DNA of 25,220 bases from Azohydromonas lata NBRC 102462 (GCA_945878385.1 CAMCTE010000010.1:1-25220); one strand, 5' to 3'. Positions 1-8,747 are shown, counted from the first letter of the stretch. Notes: a model not told the origin generated them from the letters alone. Numbers and translations are program-made.

Positions 1-504
1 GTTCAGGCCGATCCGGCTGGCCATCGCAATCAGCGCAGGCTCCTTCAATTCGCCCGACTCGATGATCAACTTCAGCCGTGCGCCGCGGCAGGCTTGCCGC
101 ACCGCGCGCACGCCCAGCGCCGCCCGCTCCACATCCGCCGCACCGCCGCGCTGCACCGCCCGCCAATCCAGCACCAGGTCCACCTCATCGCCGCCGTCTG
201 CCACGATGCCGCGCACCTGGCTCAGCACCTGAGCCAGTGGTTCGGCACCACTCGGGAAGTTGGCCACCGCGGCCACCTTGGGCGCACCCTCGGCCGCCAC
301 ACCATGCAAGGCCTGCAAACCCGCTGCCACCTGCCGCACGAAGCGCGGCCACACGCACAAGGCCGCCGGTGCGCCCACCGCAGTGCGGCTGCGCGCCACC
401 AGTTCGGCCACCACCAAGGGCGTGTCGGATTCCCCCAGGCTCGTGAGGTCCATGCAGGCCAGCGCCGTGCGGGCCGCCTGCTCCATCGACAGGGCATGCG
501 TCAT
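1..504 (-). CDS. deoC: Deoxyribose-phosphate aldolase DeoC (partial, C-terminus outside window)
   Basis: The 168 visible residues match the N-terminal two thirds of class I deoxyribose-phosphate aldolase, which splits 2-deoxyribose 5-phosphate into glyceraldehyde 3-phosphate and acetaldehyde in the cytoplasm. Visible landmarks are MDLTSLGESDTP near residue 18, the VANFPSG strand near 80, GGDEVDLVLDWRA near 104-116 with the catalytic-site Asp, and KLIIESGELKE near 145-155. The Schiff-base lysine segment (IKTSTG in the family) lies beyond base 1 and cannot be checked. The ATG (504-502) overlaps the TGA of the upstream peptidase gene as ATGA, so translation is probably coupled. Being last in a nucleoside uptake/salvage operon fits its role of draining deoxyribose released by the phosphorylase. 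No frameshift is seen. Confidence 0.93.
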   Translation of the reverse strand, partial: MTHALSMEQAARTALACMDLTSLGESDTPLVVAELVARSRTAVGAPAALCVWPRFVRQVAAGLQALHGVAAEGAPKVAAVANFPSGAEPLAQVLSQVRGIVADGGDEVDLVLDWRAVQRGGAADVERAALGVRAVRQACRGARLKLIIESGELKEPALIAMASRIGLN

Positions 505-2735
505 CGCTTGGTCTCCGAAGGCGCTTGAATGGCCGCGCCGGTCGCCTGTGCACCGGCCGCCAGCGGCGCGCCCAGCTGCCGCCACAGGAAGGTGTACTCC
601 AAGGCCTGCATCCGCGCGCGCTGCCCGCTGTCGGCCGCACCGCTGTGCCCACCTTCGATGTTTTCCCAATACAGCACCGGCTGCCCCCGCTCCATCAAGC
701 GCGCAGCCATCTTGCGCGCGTGCCCCGGATGCACCCGGTCGTCTCGCGTGGAGGTCACCAGCAGCATGGGCGGCAGTTTGCGCGCGCCCTCACCCGTGAC
801 CGGGGGAATGTTGTGATACGGGCTGTAGCGCGAAATGTAGGCCCAGTCCTCTTCACGGTCCGGGTTGCCATATTCGGCCATCCAACTGGCGCCGGCCAGC
901 AGGCGGTGAAAGCGCCGCATGTCCAGCAGGGGCACCTGGCACACCACAGCGCCAAACAACTCGGGCCGCTGCGTCATCACCGCCCCTACCAGAAGGCCGC
1001 CGTTGCTGCCGCCGCGAATGCCCAGTTGCGCCGGCGTGGTCACGCCCGTCTTGATCAGGTCTTCGGCCACCGCAATGAAGTCGTCGTAGCTGCGCTGCTT
1101 GTTTTCGCGAATGGCCGAGGTGTGCCAGGTGGGTCCGTATTCGCCACCGCCCCGGATGTTGGCCAGCACATACACGCCCCCGCGTGCCAACCAGCCGCGC
1201 CCGATGCCGCCCGAATAGGTGGACTGCATCGGTATCTCGAAGCCCCCATAGCCATACAAGAGCGTCGGCTTGGGGCCCGCTGTGCGGGGGCCCGTGGGCA
1301 TCACGATGAAGTAGGGAATCTTCGTGCCATCCTTGGACACCGCGAAGCGCTGGTCCAACCGAAGACCATTCGTTGAAAACTGCCCTTGGCGCGCCTTGAG
1401 GCTTTCCATGCCCGCACGGTCTGCGCGCGCCAACAGCAAGGCTTCGGGCGTCAGCAAGTCGGTGTAGCCCACCGTCAGGCTTTCACCAAGTTCATCGTCG
1501 ACCACCGTGGAGTCGTGCAGCGTGGTGAACCACACCGTTCCCGTGTTGGGAACCGGAATGAAGCGGGTGGTCCAGCCCTGGCCTTCTGGCCGCCGTACCT
1601 CCAGGCGCCCCGTCACATCCTGCATCACATTGAGCACCACCGAGGTGGCCGTGGGTGCGAACCCTGCCAACGAGCGTTGGGGGGTAGGCGTGAACAAGGC
1701 CACGGGCTCGGGTTTGCCATCCATCAGAGCGGCCGCCGACATCACCAGCAATGAACCCGCCGGCCACACCCGACCACCCTGCGACCAATCGGAGCGCAAG
1801 CGCATCAAGGCCCGGTCCTTCCAAAAGACCACCCGCGCATCCTCGGGCTTGGGCACCTGCTTGAGCACCGTTCCTTGCAGCAAGAAGAGTTCATGCCGGT
1901 AGAAGTCCAAGCCTCGCACCACCATGGCACGCTCATGACCGGGCGTGAGGTCGCTGTCCACCGCCGCCCAGGTGTCCCGCTGCTGCCCCTCGAACACCAC
2001 GCGCGCCTGCGCCAGTGGCGTGCCGCGCTTCCAAAGGCGTATGGCGCGCGGATAGCCGGAATCCGTGACCGGATCGCCCGGGGCCGAGGTGCCCAACAGC
2101 AGGGTGTCGGCATCCAACCAAGTCCACCGGTTCTTCGACAAGGGCAGCGAAAAGCCGTCCTTCACAAACTCACGGGTACCCAGATCGAACTCGCGTACAA
2201 CATTGGCGTCGGTGCCGCCCGGCGAAAGCGCCACCAGACAACGGTTGGAGGATGCCGACAGGCATTCGTTGCCCTGCCACACCCAACTCTGCCCCTCGGC
2301 CTTGCCCAAGGCATCCACATCCAGGATCACTTCCCACTTGGGCTCGGCCTTGCGGTACTCGGCCAGCGTGGTGCGCCGCCAGATGCCGCGCGGGTTTTGG
2401 GCGTCCTGCCAAAAGTTGTACAGCCAGGCGCCGTGCCGGCTCACCATCGGAATGCGGTCGCTGGCGTCCAGCACCTCGCGCAGTTCGCGTCTGAAGCCTT
2501 CAAAGCGCGGGTCGGCCTGCAGCACCGATTCGGACTGCGCATTGCGCTGGCGCACCCAGTTCAGGGCCGCTTCGCCCATCACCTCCTCCAGGCCCACATG
2601 GGGATCAGCGGGCTCAGGTGCCATGCGGGCGGGTGGTGCGTTGGTTTGGGCCATGGAGGGCTGTTGAGAAAGGAAACAGAGAAGTGCCGCACTCAGGCCC
2701 ACAAGCCGACGCAGCATGAAGCGGTGATGGAGCAT
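501..2735 (-). CDS. Exported prolyl oligopeptidase-family (S9A) serine peptidase
   Basis: This 744-residue protein has the prolyl oligopeptidase layout: an N-terminal beta-propeller (about residues 40-460) and a C-terminal alpha/beta hydrolase domain. The triad is readable: Ser577 in GGSNGG, Asp665 in STRDDRVHP (with Arg667 matching the substrate-binding Arg of the family) and His697 in EGGHSG. LYGYGGFEI at about 493-501 is the oxyanion-region strand. The N-terminus (RRLVGLSAALLCFLSQQ, then SMA-Q) looks like a Sec signal peptide, so the enzyme probably works in the periplasm on short peptides. Its ATG follows the TAG of the nucleoside phosphorylase without a gap, and its TGA overlaps deoC. 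A second ATG six codons in (2717) is also possible. A peptidase inside a nucleoside operon is unexpected. The family is sure; the exact substrate is not. Confidence 0.93.
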   Translation of the reverse strand: MLHHRFMLRRLVGLSAALLCFLSQQPSMAQTNAPPARMAPEPADPHVGLEEVMGEAALNWVRQRNAQSESVLQADPRFEGFRRELREVLDASDRIPMVSRHGAWLYNFWQDAQNPRGIWRRTTLAEYRKAEPKWEVILDVDALGKAEGQSWVWQGNECLSASSNRCLVALSPGGTDANVVREFDLGTREFVKDGFSLPLSKNRWTWLDADTLLLGTSAPGDPVTDSGYPRAIRLWKRGTPLAQARVVFEGQQRDTWAAVDSDLTPGHERAMVVRGLDFYRHELFLLQGTVLKQVPKPEDARVVFWKDRALMRLRSDWSQGGRVWPAGSLLVMSAAALMDGKPEPVALFTPTPQRSLAGFAPTATSVVLNVMQDVTGRLEVRRPEGQGWTTRFIPVPNTGTVWFTTLHDSTVVDDELGESLTVGYTDLLTPEALLLARADRAGMESLKARQGQFSTNGLRLDQRFAVSKDGTKIPYFIVMPTGPRTAGPKPTLLYGYGGFEIPMQSTYSGGIGRGWLARGGVYVLANIRGGGEYGPTWHTSAIRENKQRSYDDFIAVAEDLIKTGVTTPAQLGIRGGSNGGLLVGAVMTQRPELFGAVVCQVPLLDMRRFHRLLAGASWMAEYGNPDREEDWAYISRYSPYHNIPPVTGEGARKLPPMLLVTSTRDDRVHPGHARKMAARLMERGQPVLYWENIEGGHSGAADSGQRARMQALEYTFLWRQLGAPLAAGAQATGAAIQAPSETKR

Positions 2736-3557
2736 CTAGATGGTGATGGCGGAGAGAATGGAGTGCAGCACCTTGGCCGCCTGCGCTTCATGCAAGGCGG
2801 CAGCCTTCAGGGTCTGCTCGTGGCTCAATCGTTCAACCCCCATGCCGGCGGCCATGTTGGTCATCAGTGAAATCGCCAACACGCGCAGGCCCGCGTGTCG
2901 TGCGGCAATCGTCTCGGGCACGGTGCTCATGCCCACCGCATCGGCACCCAGCCGCTGCAGCATGCGAATCTCAGCGGGCGTCTCGAATTGCGGGCCCATC
3001 ATCCACGCGTACACGCCTTCGTGCAGCGCCACACCCAAGCCTGCAGCCGCCCCCTGCGCCGCGCGCCGCAGGTCGGGGTCGTAGGCCTGCCCCATGTCCA
3101 CGAAACGGTCACTGCCGCCCCATCCCTGCAAGGGCGAGCGCTGCACGAGGTTCAAGTGGTCGCTCAGGGCCATCAGGCTGCCCGAAGGCCATTGCGCTCG
3201 CAAGCTGCCCGCTGCATTGGTCACCACGATGATGGGGCAACCCACTGCCGCCACCGTCCGCACTGCGCCGCGCATCGCGGTGGCATCACCGGTTTCGTAG
3301 GCATGCTGACGGCCCATCAGCAGCATCACCTCGGTGGAAGACTGCGCCAGCCGGGCCAAGCGCACACAGGCCGAATGGCCCGCGATGCCCAGCGGCGGAA
3401 AAGCGGGCAGGTCGGCATAGGGCACATCCACCGCGTCCAGCAACCCCTGCACCATGCCCGACCAACCCGAGCCCAACACCACCGCCACGCGCGGCCGACG
3501 CGCACCCCAGGCGTGAATCAAAGCCTCGGCGCTGCGCTGCACCGCCTCCTGGCTCAC
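2736..3557 (-). CDS. Purine nucleoside phosphorylase, trimeric 6-oxopurine type
   Basis: The 273-residue product belongs to the PNP/MTAP family of small trimeric phosphorylases, which split inosine or guanosine with phosphate into base and (deoxy)ribose 1-phosphate. Visible are the phosphate loop VLGSGW (27-32), His61, GRQHAYE (82-88), TNAAGSL (113-119), MGPQFETPAEIR (187-198) and AVGMSTVPE (207-215). Glu192 and Asn234 (LMTNMAAG) correspond to the Glu/Asn pair that selects 6-oxopurines in the mammalian-type enzyme, so adenosine would first need deamination, as the neighbouring add gene could provide. The start is a GTG (3557-3555) overlapping the cdd stop as GTGA. The stop abuts the next gene's ATG. 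MTAP or xanthosine preference is less likely but cannot be excluded. Confidence 0.93.
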   Translation of the reverse strand: MSQEAVQRSAEALIHAWGARRPRVAVVLGSGWSGMVQGLLDAVDVPYADLPAFPPLGIAGHSACVRLARLAQSSTEVMLLMGRQHAYETGDATAMRGAVRTVAAVGCPIIVVTNAAGSLRAQWPSGSLMALSDHLNLVQRSPLQGWGGSDRFVDMGQAYDPDLRRAAQGAAAGLGVALHEGVYAWMMGPQFETPAEIRMLQRLGADAVGMSTVPETIAARHAGLRVLAISLMTNMAAGMGVERLSHEQTLKAAALHEAQAAKVLHSILSAITI

Positions 3558-3991
3558 GGCTTGAGCCCCCGGCCCAAGTGGTCGGGCCCAAAGCTGTGGG
3601 GCAGCAGCTCACCCAGGGTGGTGCGCAGGCGCACCTCGCGCAGGTCGGCCACGACCACCGGCAGCGCCTCACCGGCGAACTCGCGCAACTTCTGCCGGCA
3701 GCCCCCACAGGGCGTCACCGGCTGCGCGCCATCGCCCACCACCACGGCCGCTGCAATGCGCGTGCCGCCGGCCACCACCAGGTGCGCCAACGCCGCGGCT
3801 TCCGCGCACAGACCCTGCGGGTAGGCTGCGTTTTCGATGTTGGCGCCGGCATGTACCCGGCCGTGCTCATCCATCAGCGCAGCACCCACCGCGAAGTGGG
3901 AATAGGGCGCATGGGCCCGCAGGCGCGCATCACGCGCCACCTGCACCAAGTGCCGTTCCTGCTCGGCACTGAGACCTGAACCCCGTTGCAT
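3554..3991 (-). CDS. cdd: Cytidine deaminase (tetrameric type)
   Basis: The 145-residue length is typical of homotetrameric cytidine deaminase, which hydrolyses cytidine and deoxycytidine to (deoxy)uridine. The substrate segment NIENAAYPQG (51-60) is followed by the zinc/proton-shuttle motif CAE (Cys62, Glu64) and PCGGC (Cys95, Cys98), giving a three-Cys zinc site. The residue after CAE is Ala65, where Bacillus-type enzymes have an Arg that contacts the zinc thiolates; this is a real departure in the DNA (codon GCC). The gene overlaps the upstream permease stop by one base (TGATG) and the downstream phosphorylase start (GTGA). No uridine phosphorylase is visible in the window to act on the product. 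Confidence 0.95.
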   Translation of the reverse strand: MQRGSGLSAEQERHLVQVARDARLRAHAPYSHFAVGAALMDEHGRVHAGANIENAAYPQGLCAEAAALAHLVVAGGTRIAAAVVVGDGAQPVTPCGGCRQKLREFAGEALPVVVADLREVRLRTTLGELLPHSFGPDHLGRGLKP

Positions 3992-4986
3992 CAGCGCTCC
4001 TTCAAGTAAGGCACACCCAGGGCCGCCGGTGCGCGTGCGCGTCCGATGAAACCCGCCAGCAGCACCACCGTCAACAGGTACGGCAGGGCCTGAATGGCCT
4101 GCACCGGAACGGTACCACCGCCCCAGGCTTCAGGCCATGGCGCTCCCTGCAAACGAATGGCCAGCGCGTCCAGAAACCCGAACAGCAGACAAGCCGCCAG
4201 GGCCCCCGCGGGGTTCCACTTGCCGAAGATCAGGGCGGCCAGCGCCATATAGCCGCGGCCCGCCGTCATGTGAGGAATGAAGTTCGCATTCAGCGCCAAC
4301 ACCAAATAAGTGCCCGCCAGGCCGGACAGTACGCCATTGATGGCCAGTGCCCGGTAGCGCAAGCCCTGCACCGACACACCGGCTGCGTCCACCATCAAAG
4401 GGTTCTCGCCCACCGCGCGCAGGCGCAACCCCAACCGCGTGTGAAACAGCAGGCCCCACACCAGCAGCACGCACAGCAGGGCCAGGTACACCAGGGCGTT
4501 GTGGCCCAACAGCCCCAGGCCCAGCACCGGGCCCACCAGTGGCAGGGCCTGCACCGCCTGCGCCGCATCGGTGAACCATCCGGTCAGACGGGCGCCGTCA
4601 CCCACCTGCGGCGTCTGCCCGCCCAGCCCGAACCAAGCCCCACCCAGCACCACCGTCAGGCCCGCCGCGGTCATGGTCAAGGCCATGCCCATCACCACCT
4701 GGTCTCCGCGGTGCGTCACACAGCCCCAGCCTTGCACCATCGACATCGCCACACCCAGCACCAGGGCCACCATCACAGCCGGCACCCAGGAACCCGTGAC
4801 CGCCGCCACGCTGGCCGCGGCAAATGCCGACAACAGCATCTTGCCTTCCAGCCCCAAGTCCACCACACCCGAGCGTTCAGCCAGGCAGCCGGCCAGGGCG
4901 CACAGAATCAGCGGCGTGGCCCCACGCAGGGTGGAACCCAGCAAGGTGCCAGCCGTCACGCCGAACTCCTGCAGCATCTCGATCAT
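3991..4986 (-). CDS. Nucleoside ABC transporter permease (second subunit, NupQ/YufQ-like)
   Basis: This 331-residue, strongly hydrophobic inner-membrane protein has roughly 8-10 membrane segments and belongs to the BPD_transp_2 (branched-chain amino acid/ribose/BMP-type) permeases. Characteristic motifs are LAERSGVVDLGLEGKM (about 35-50), RAVGENPLMVDAAGVSV (about 190-206), which is the likely coupling-helix region contacting the ATPase, and AGRGYMALAALIFGKWNP (about 243-260). It would form a heterodimeric channel with the permease encoded just upstream, with which it overlaps by ATGA (4983-4986). Nucleoside specificity is inferred from the BMP-type binding protein and the salvage enzymes in the same operon; the permease sequence alone does not prove it. 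Confidence 0.92.
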   Translation of the reverse strand: MIEMLQEFGVTAGTLLGSTLRGATPLILCALAGCLAERSGVVDLGLEGKMLLSAFAAASVAAVTGSWVPAVMVALVLGVAMSMVQGWGCVTHRGDQVVMGMALTMTAAGLTVVLGGAWFGLGGQTPQVGDGARLTGWFTDAAQAVQALPLVGPVLGLGLLGHNALVYLALLCVLLVWGLLFHTRLGLRLRAVGENPLMVDAAGVSVQGLRYRALAINGVLSGLAGTYLVLALNANFIPHMTAGRGYMALAALIFGKWNPAGALAACLLFGFLDALAIRLQGAPWPEAWGGGTVPVQAIQALPYLLTVVLLAGFIGRARAPAALGVPYLKER

Positions 4987-6125
4987 GGGCGCACCTCGGC
5001 CGCGTCGGACAAACCTCCGCCCGCGCGGTGTTGAACTCGGCGGTGCAGCCGGGCCAACGGCCCCACCAACACAGTGGAAAGCGCGCCGGCAAACAACACG
5101 ATCAACCCCTGCAGCGTGAACACCATGTCACGGCTGAAGCCCGGCACCTCAAAGGCCAATTCCGCGCCCCCTTGGTACAGCGTTCCGAACAGCAGCGCCG
5201 CCAGTGCAATGCCCACCGGGTGGTTGCGCCCGATCAGCGACACCGCAATACCTGCGAAACCTGCGCCGGCCACGAAGTCGGGCAGCAGCCGCTGGTGCAC
5301 GCCCGCAATCTCGTTCACGCCCACCAGGCCGGCCAAGGCGCCGGAGGCCACCATGGCCAGCATCACCTGCCGCCGCGGGTCCACGCCCGCATACAGCGCC
5401 GCCGCCGGCGCATGGCCGCTGGCGCGCAGATCGTAGCCACTGCGGCTTTTCCACAGCAGCCACCACGCCGCCACCACCGCCACCACCGCCAGCACTGCGG
5501 TCAGGTTCAGCGGTGTGGCCGGCCAGTCCACCCCAACAGCCAACAGCAGGTCATGCACCGCCGGCATGCGCGCGGCCGGTTCAAACGCGCGGCTCTGCAG
5601 GTCCATGGTGCCCGGCTCCTTGAGCACCTCCACCAACAGATAGCCCATCACGGCCGCCGCCAGAAAATTGAACATGATGGTCGTGATCACCACATGGCTG
5701 CCGCGCCAGGCCTGCAGCGCCCCCGGCACCGCCGCCCAGGCCGCACCGAACAGCATGGCCCCCAAGACCATCGCCGGCACCAGCACCGCTGCCGGCAGGC
5801 CCGGCGCCCATTGCAGCGCCGCCAAGGCCACCAGCCCTGTTCCCAACCCCCCCATCGCGGCCTGACCCTCGCCGCCGATATTGAACAGGCCAGCATGAAA
5901 GGCCACCGCCACCGCCAACCCAGTGAATACGAAGGTGGTGCTGTAGTACAGGGTGTAGCTGATGCCCGATGCATTGCCCCAGGCACCTCGCACCAACAGG
6001 CCGATCACCTGCAAGGGCTGCAGGCCGATGGTCCACACCACCAGGCTGGCCACGGCCAGGGCCATGGCCAAGTTCAACACTGGCAACAGCACCAGGTCCA
6101 TCCAGCGGGGCAGCGTGTTCGTCAT
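4983..6125 (-). CDS. Nucleoside ABC transporter permease (first subunit, NupP/YufP-like)
   Basis: This 380-residue polytopic inner-membrane protein of the BPD_transp_2 family is the longer partner of the permease pair. Family landmarks are AFHAGLFNIGGEGQAAMGG (about 76-94), RGSHVVITTIMFNFLAAAV (about 141-159) and AGFAGIAVSLIGRNHPVG (about 288-305). The N-terminus starts with a membrane helix after a short polar stretch, and the C-terminal tail of about 30 residues is basic and cytoplasmic in character. The ATG (6125) lies 13 bp after the ATPase stop, the only true gap in the operon, and the TGA overlaps the second permease start. Substrate inferred from context: purine and pyrimidine nucleosides. 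Confidence 0.92.
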   Translation of the reverse strand: MTNTLPRWMDLVLLPVLNLAMALAVASLVVWTIGLQPLQVIGLLVRGAWGNASGISYTLYYSTTFVFTGLAVAVAFHAGLFNIGGEGQAAMGGLGTGLVALAALQWAPGLPAAVLVPAMVLGAMLFGAAWAAVPGALQAWRGSHVVITTIMFNFLAAAVMGYLLVEVLKEPGTMDLQSRAFEPAARMPAVHDLLLAVGVDWPATPLNLTAVLAVVAVVAAWWLLWKSRSGYDLRASGHAPAAALYAGVDPRRQVMLAMVASGALAGLVGVNEIAGVHQRLLPDFVAGAGFAGIAVSLIGRNHPVGIALAALLFGTLYQGGAELAFEVPGFSRDMVFTLQGLIVLFAGALSTVLVGPLARLHRRVQHRAGGGLSDAAEVRP

Positions 6126-6138
6126 GTTCGTGCAGCCC

Positions 6139-7752
6139 TCAATGCCCTGCGCCGCCCATCAGCCGGCCCAATGCCGCTTCATGGCACTGCTCGATCGGCA
6201 ATTCACCGGCCACCCGGCCCGCATTCATCACGATCACGCGGTCAGCAAGGGCCAGGATTTCATCGAGCTCGGACGACACCACCAGCACCGCACCGCCCGC
6301 ATCGCGGTGCGCCCGCAAGCGCGCGTGGATGAACTCGATGGCGCCAATGTCCACGCCGCGGGTGGGCTGGCCCACCAACAGCACCGAAGGCTCGGCCATG
6401 GCCTCGCGCGCCAGCACCAGCTTCTGCTGGTTGCCCCCGGAAAACTTGGACGAACGCAAATCGGGGTGGCGCGGCCGCACATCGAAATGCTCCATCATCT
6501 GGGCCGTGGCCTGGCGCATCGCACGGCGCCGCATCCAGGCCCAGCGGCCATAACGCGGCCACCCTTGATAGCCCAACACCGCCGACTCCCAGGCCGCAAA
6601 GGGCAGCACCAAGGCGCGGTGCAGCCGGTCTTCGGGCACGTGGGCCACGCGCAGCGCTCGGGCCCGCGCCGGCGTCAACCAGGCCTCGGGCGTGAACCGG
6701 GCCTCGCCCACCCGCAGGCTTCCCAACTGCGGTGCCTTCAGGCCCGACAGCAGTTCCAGCAACTCGGTCTGCCCATTGCCCGACACACCGGCCACGCCCA
6801 CGATTTCACCGGGCCGCAAGCTCAGGTTCACCCCGTCCAGGCGGGGCACGCCCATCTCGTCGCACCATCGCAGCCCAGTGGCTTCCAGAAGGGCCGCTGC
6901 GTGGCCTGCAGTGCCGTTGGGCCCGACGGCAGCAAGGGGAACCCGTTCACCCGCGCCATCCACCGGCGCGTGGCCTGCTTCTTCAGCACCGGCCCGCCGC
7001 CCCAGGGCCACGCGCCGGCCCACCATGGCCTGCGCCAAGTCGTCCACGCTGGTCTGCGCAATCTCGCGCTCCAGCACCACCTCGCCGCCGCGCATCACCG
7101 TCACCCGGTCGCACAACGCCACAATTTCCTTGAGCTTGTGCGTGATCAGAAGCAGCGTAGTGCCCCGCTCACGCAGGCCGCGCAGGGCCACGAACAGGGC
7201 CTCGGTTTCATCGGGCGTCAACACCGCCGTGGGCTCGTCCAGAATCAGCACCCGCGCCCCGCGCACCAACGCCTTGAGGATCTCCAAGCGCTGCCGCTCG
7301 CCCACCGGCAGGTCTTCCACCACCGCGTCCAGCCGCACCCGCAGCCCCGTCTGGTCCATCAACACCAACAGGCGCTCGCGCAACGCGGCCCGCGCCGAAG
7401 CCAACCGCCAATCCGGCTCGGCCCCCAGCAACACGTTGTCCAAGGCCGTCATCGTGTCCACCAGCATGAAGTGCTGATGCACCATGCCGATGCCCGCGGC
7501 CATGGCCTCGCGCGAATCCCGGATGCGCACCGGGCAGCCCTCCACTTCGATGGAACCCTCATCGGCCTGATAAAAACCGTAGAGGATGGACATCAGCGTG
7601 CTCTTGCCCGCCCCGTTTTCACCCACGATGCCGTGCACGGTGCCAGCGTCCACCGTCAGGTTCACGGCCCGGTTTGCATGCACCGCGCCAAAGCGCTTGT
7701 GGATGCCGGCCATGCGCACGGCCGGCGGCTGTGCAGCGCGGGCCGTGGTCAT
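6139..7752 (-). CDS. Nucleoside ABC transporter ATPase, two fused nucleotide-binding domains
   Basis: The protein of about 537 residues carries two ABC ATPase domains in tandem, as in BMP-dependent nucleoside importers and sugar importers of the RbsA/MglA type. Domain 1 has Walker A GENGAGKS (about 44-51), a divergent signature LPVGERQR, Walker B VLILDEPTAVLTP and switch His in LITHK. Domain 2 has a degenerate Walker A (GVSGNGQTE, no GKS/T), signature FSGGNQQK and Walker B LLVGQPTRGVD, where Gln replaces the usual acidic residue. One competent and one degenerate site is usual for this family. The ATG at 7752 shares its first base with the TGA of the binding-protein gene (TGATG); a GTG at 7755 is an alternative start adding one residue. 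It powers import through the two permeases downstream. Confidence 0.94.
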   Translation of the reverse strand: MTTARAAQPPAVRMAGIHKRFGAVHANRAVNLTVDAGTVHGIVGENGAGKSTLMSILYGFYQADEGSIEVEGCPVRIRDSREAMAAGIGMVHQHFMLVDTMTALDNVLLGAEPDWRLASARAALRERLLVLMDQTGLRVRLDAVVEDLPVGERQRLEILKALVRGARVLILDEPTAVLTPDETEALFVALRGLRERGTTLLLITHKLKEIVALCDRVTVMRGGEVVLEREIAQTSVDDLAQAMVGRRVALGRRAGAEEAGHAPVDGAGERVPLAAVGPNGTAGHAAALLEATGLRWCDEMGVPRLDGVNLSLRPGEIVGVAGVSGNGQTELLELLSGLKAPQLGSLRVGEARFTPEAWLTPARARALRVAHVPEDRLHRALVLPFAAWESAVLGYQGWPRYGRWAWMRRRAMRQATAQMMEHFDVRPRHPDLRSSKFSGGNQQKLVLAREAMAEPSVLLVGQPTRGVDIGAIEFIHARLRAHRDAGGAVLVVSSELDEILALADRVIVMNAGRVAGELPIEQCHEAALGRLMGGAGH

Positions 7753-8744
7753 CACTTGCAGGCGTTGCCCGCCATGTAGTCGATCACCTTGATCTTGCCG
7801 GCGATGATGTCGGCCTTGGCTGCATCCACGCGCTTCTTCATTTCCGGTGTGATCAGCCGGGCGTTGTGCTCATCCAGCGCGTAGTCCACTGCGTTCTCCG
7901 CCAGGCCCAGCACGGTCAGTCCAGGCACCACGCCCTTCATCGCCCGCGCCACCGCCACATCCACCCGCTTGACCATCGAGGTCAGCATGGTGCCGGGCTG
8001 CAGATGGTTCTGGTTGCTGTCCACGCCGATGGCGTACTTGCCACCGTCCTTGGCCGCCTGGTAAACGCCGATACCCGTGCCGCCGGCCGCCGCAAACACC
8101 ACATCCACACCCTTGGCGAACTGCGCGCGGGCCAGTTCGCTGCCGCGCGAGGGGTCGTTCCAGGCCGACGGGGTGGTGCCCGTCATGTTGGTGCTCACCT
8201 CCACCTTGGGGTTCGCGTAGCGCGCACCCTGCTCGTAGCCGCACTGGAACTTGCGGATCAGGGGAATGTCCATTCCGCCTATGAAGCCGACCTTGCCGGT
8301 CTTGCTGGCCATGGCCGCCAGCATGCCCACCAGGAAACTGCCCTCGTGCTCCTTGAACAGGATGGACTGCACGTTGGGCAGCGTCACCACTGAATCGATC
8401 AGCGCAAACTGCAGCTTGGGGTTGGCCTTGGCCACCTTTTCCATTGGCGTTCCCTGCGAGAACCCCACGCCCACAATCGGATTGGCACCCCGTTCGGCCA
8501 TGCGGCGCATCGCCTGTTCGCGCTGCGCGGGGTTGGAAATCTCGAACTCCAGATAGGCCTGCCCAGTCTCCTTCTTCCAGGCCTCCGCGCCGCGATAGGC
8601 CGCTTCATTGAAGGACTTGTCGAACTTGCCACCCATGTCGAAGATCACGGCCGGCGCGGCCAGCGCGGTGCCGCCGTACGCCGCCGCCAGGGCCAGGCCC
8701 GCCACCAGGGAAGAAAGCAGTTTCTTGTGCATCAAGCCGGGCAT
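7752..8744 (-). CDS. BMP-family nucleoside-binding periplasmic protein
   Basis: The product is the substrate-binding subunit of the ABC importer, of the basic-membrane-protein (PnrA/BmpA/Med) family that binds purine and other nucleosides. A signal peptide (KKLLSSLVAGLALAAAYGG, cleaved after ALA) is followed by the family motif GGKFDKSFNEAAYRG; later come GVGFSQGTPM, GKVGFIGGMDIPLIRKF and GVDSNQNH of the hinge and pocket. There is no lipobox cysteine, so it should be a free periplasmic protein. The ATG at 8744 is chosen because CCACCT (8748-8753) reads AGGTGG on the coding strand three bases upstream; an ATG at 8732 has no such site. The frame stays open further upstream into add, but that stretch has no BMP character. 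It is the first gene of the operon, with a 76-bp divergent promoter region before add. Confidence 0.93.
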   Translation of the reverse strand: MPGLMHKKLLSSLVAGLALAAAYGGTALAAPAVIFDMGGKFDKSFNEAAYRGAEAWKKETGQAYLEFEISNPAQREQAMRRMAERGANPIVGVGFSQGTPMEKVAKANPKLQFALIDSVVTLPNVQSILFKEHEGSFLVGMLAAMASKTGKVGFIGGMDIPLIRKFQCGYEQGARYANPKVEVSTNMTGTTPSAWNDPSRGSELARAQFAKGVDVVFAAAGGTGIGVYQAAKDGGKYAIGVDSNQNHLQPGTMLTSMVKRVDVAVARAMKGVVPGLTVLGLAENAVDYALDEHNARLITPEMKKRVDAAKADIIAGKIKVIDYMAGNACK

Positions 8745-8747
8745 GCG

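Noticed and set aside
5962..7779. Long plus-strand frame opposite the ABC ATPase
   Set aside because: Shadow of the ATPase gene, whose Walker and signature motifs are intact; the antisense product has no recognisable fold.
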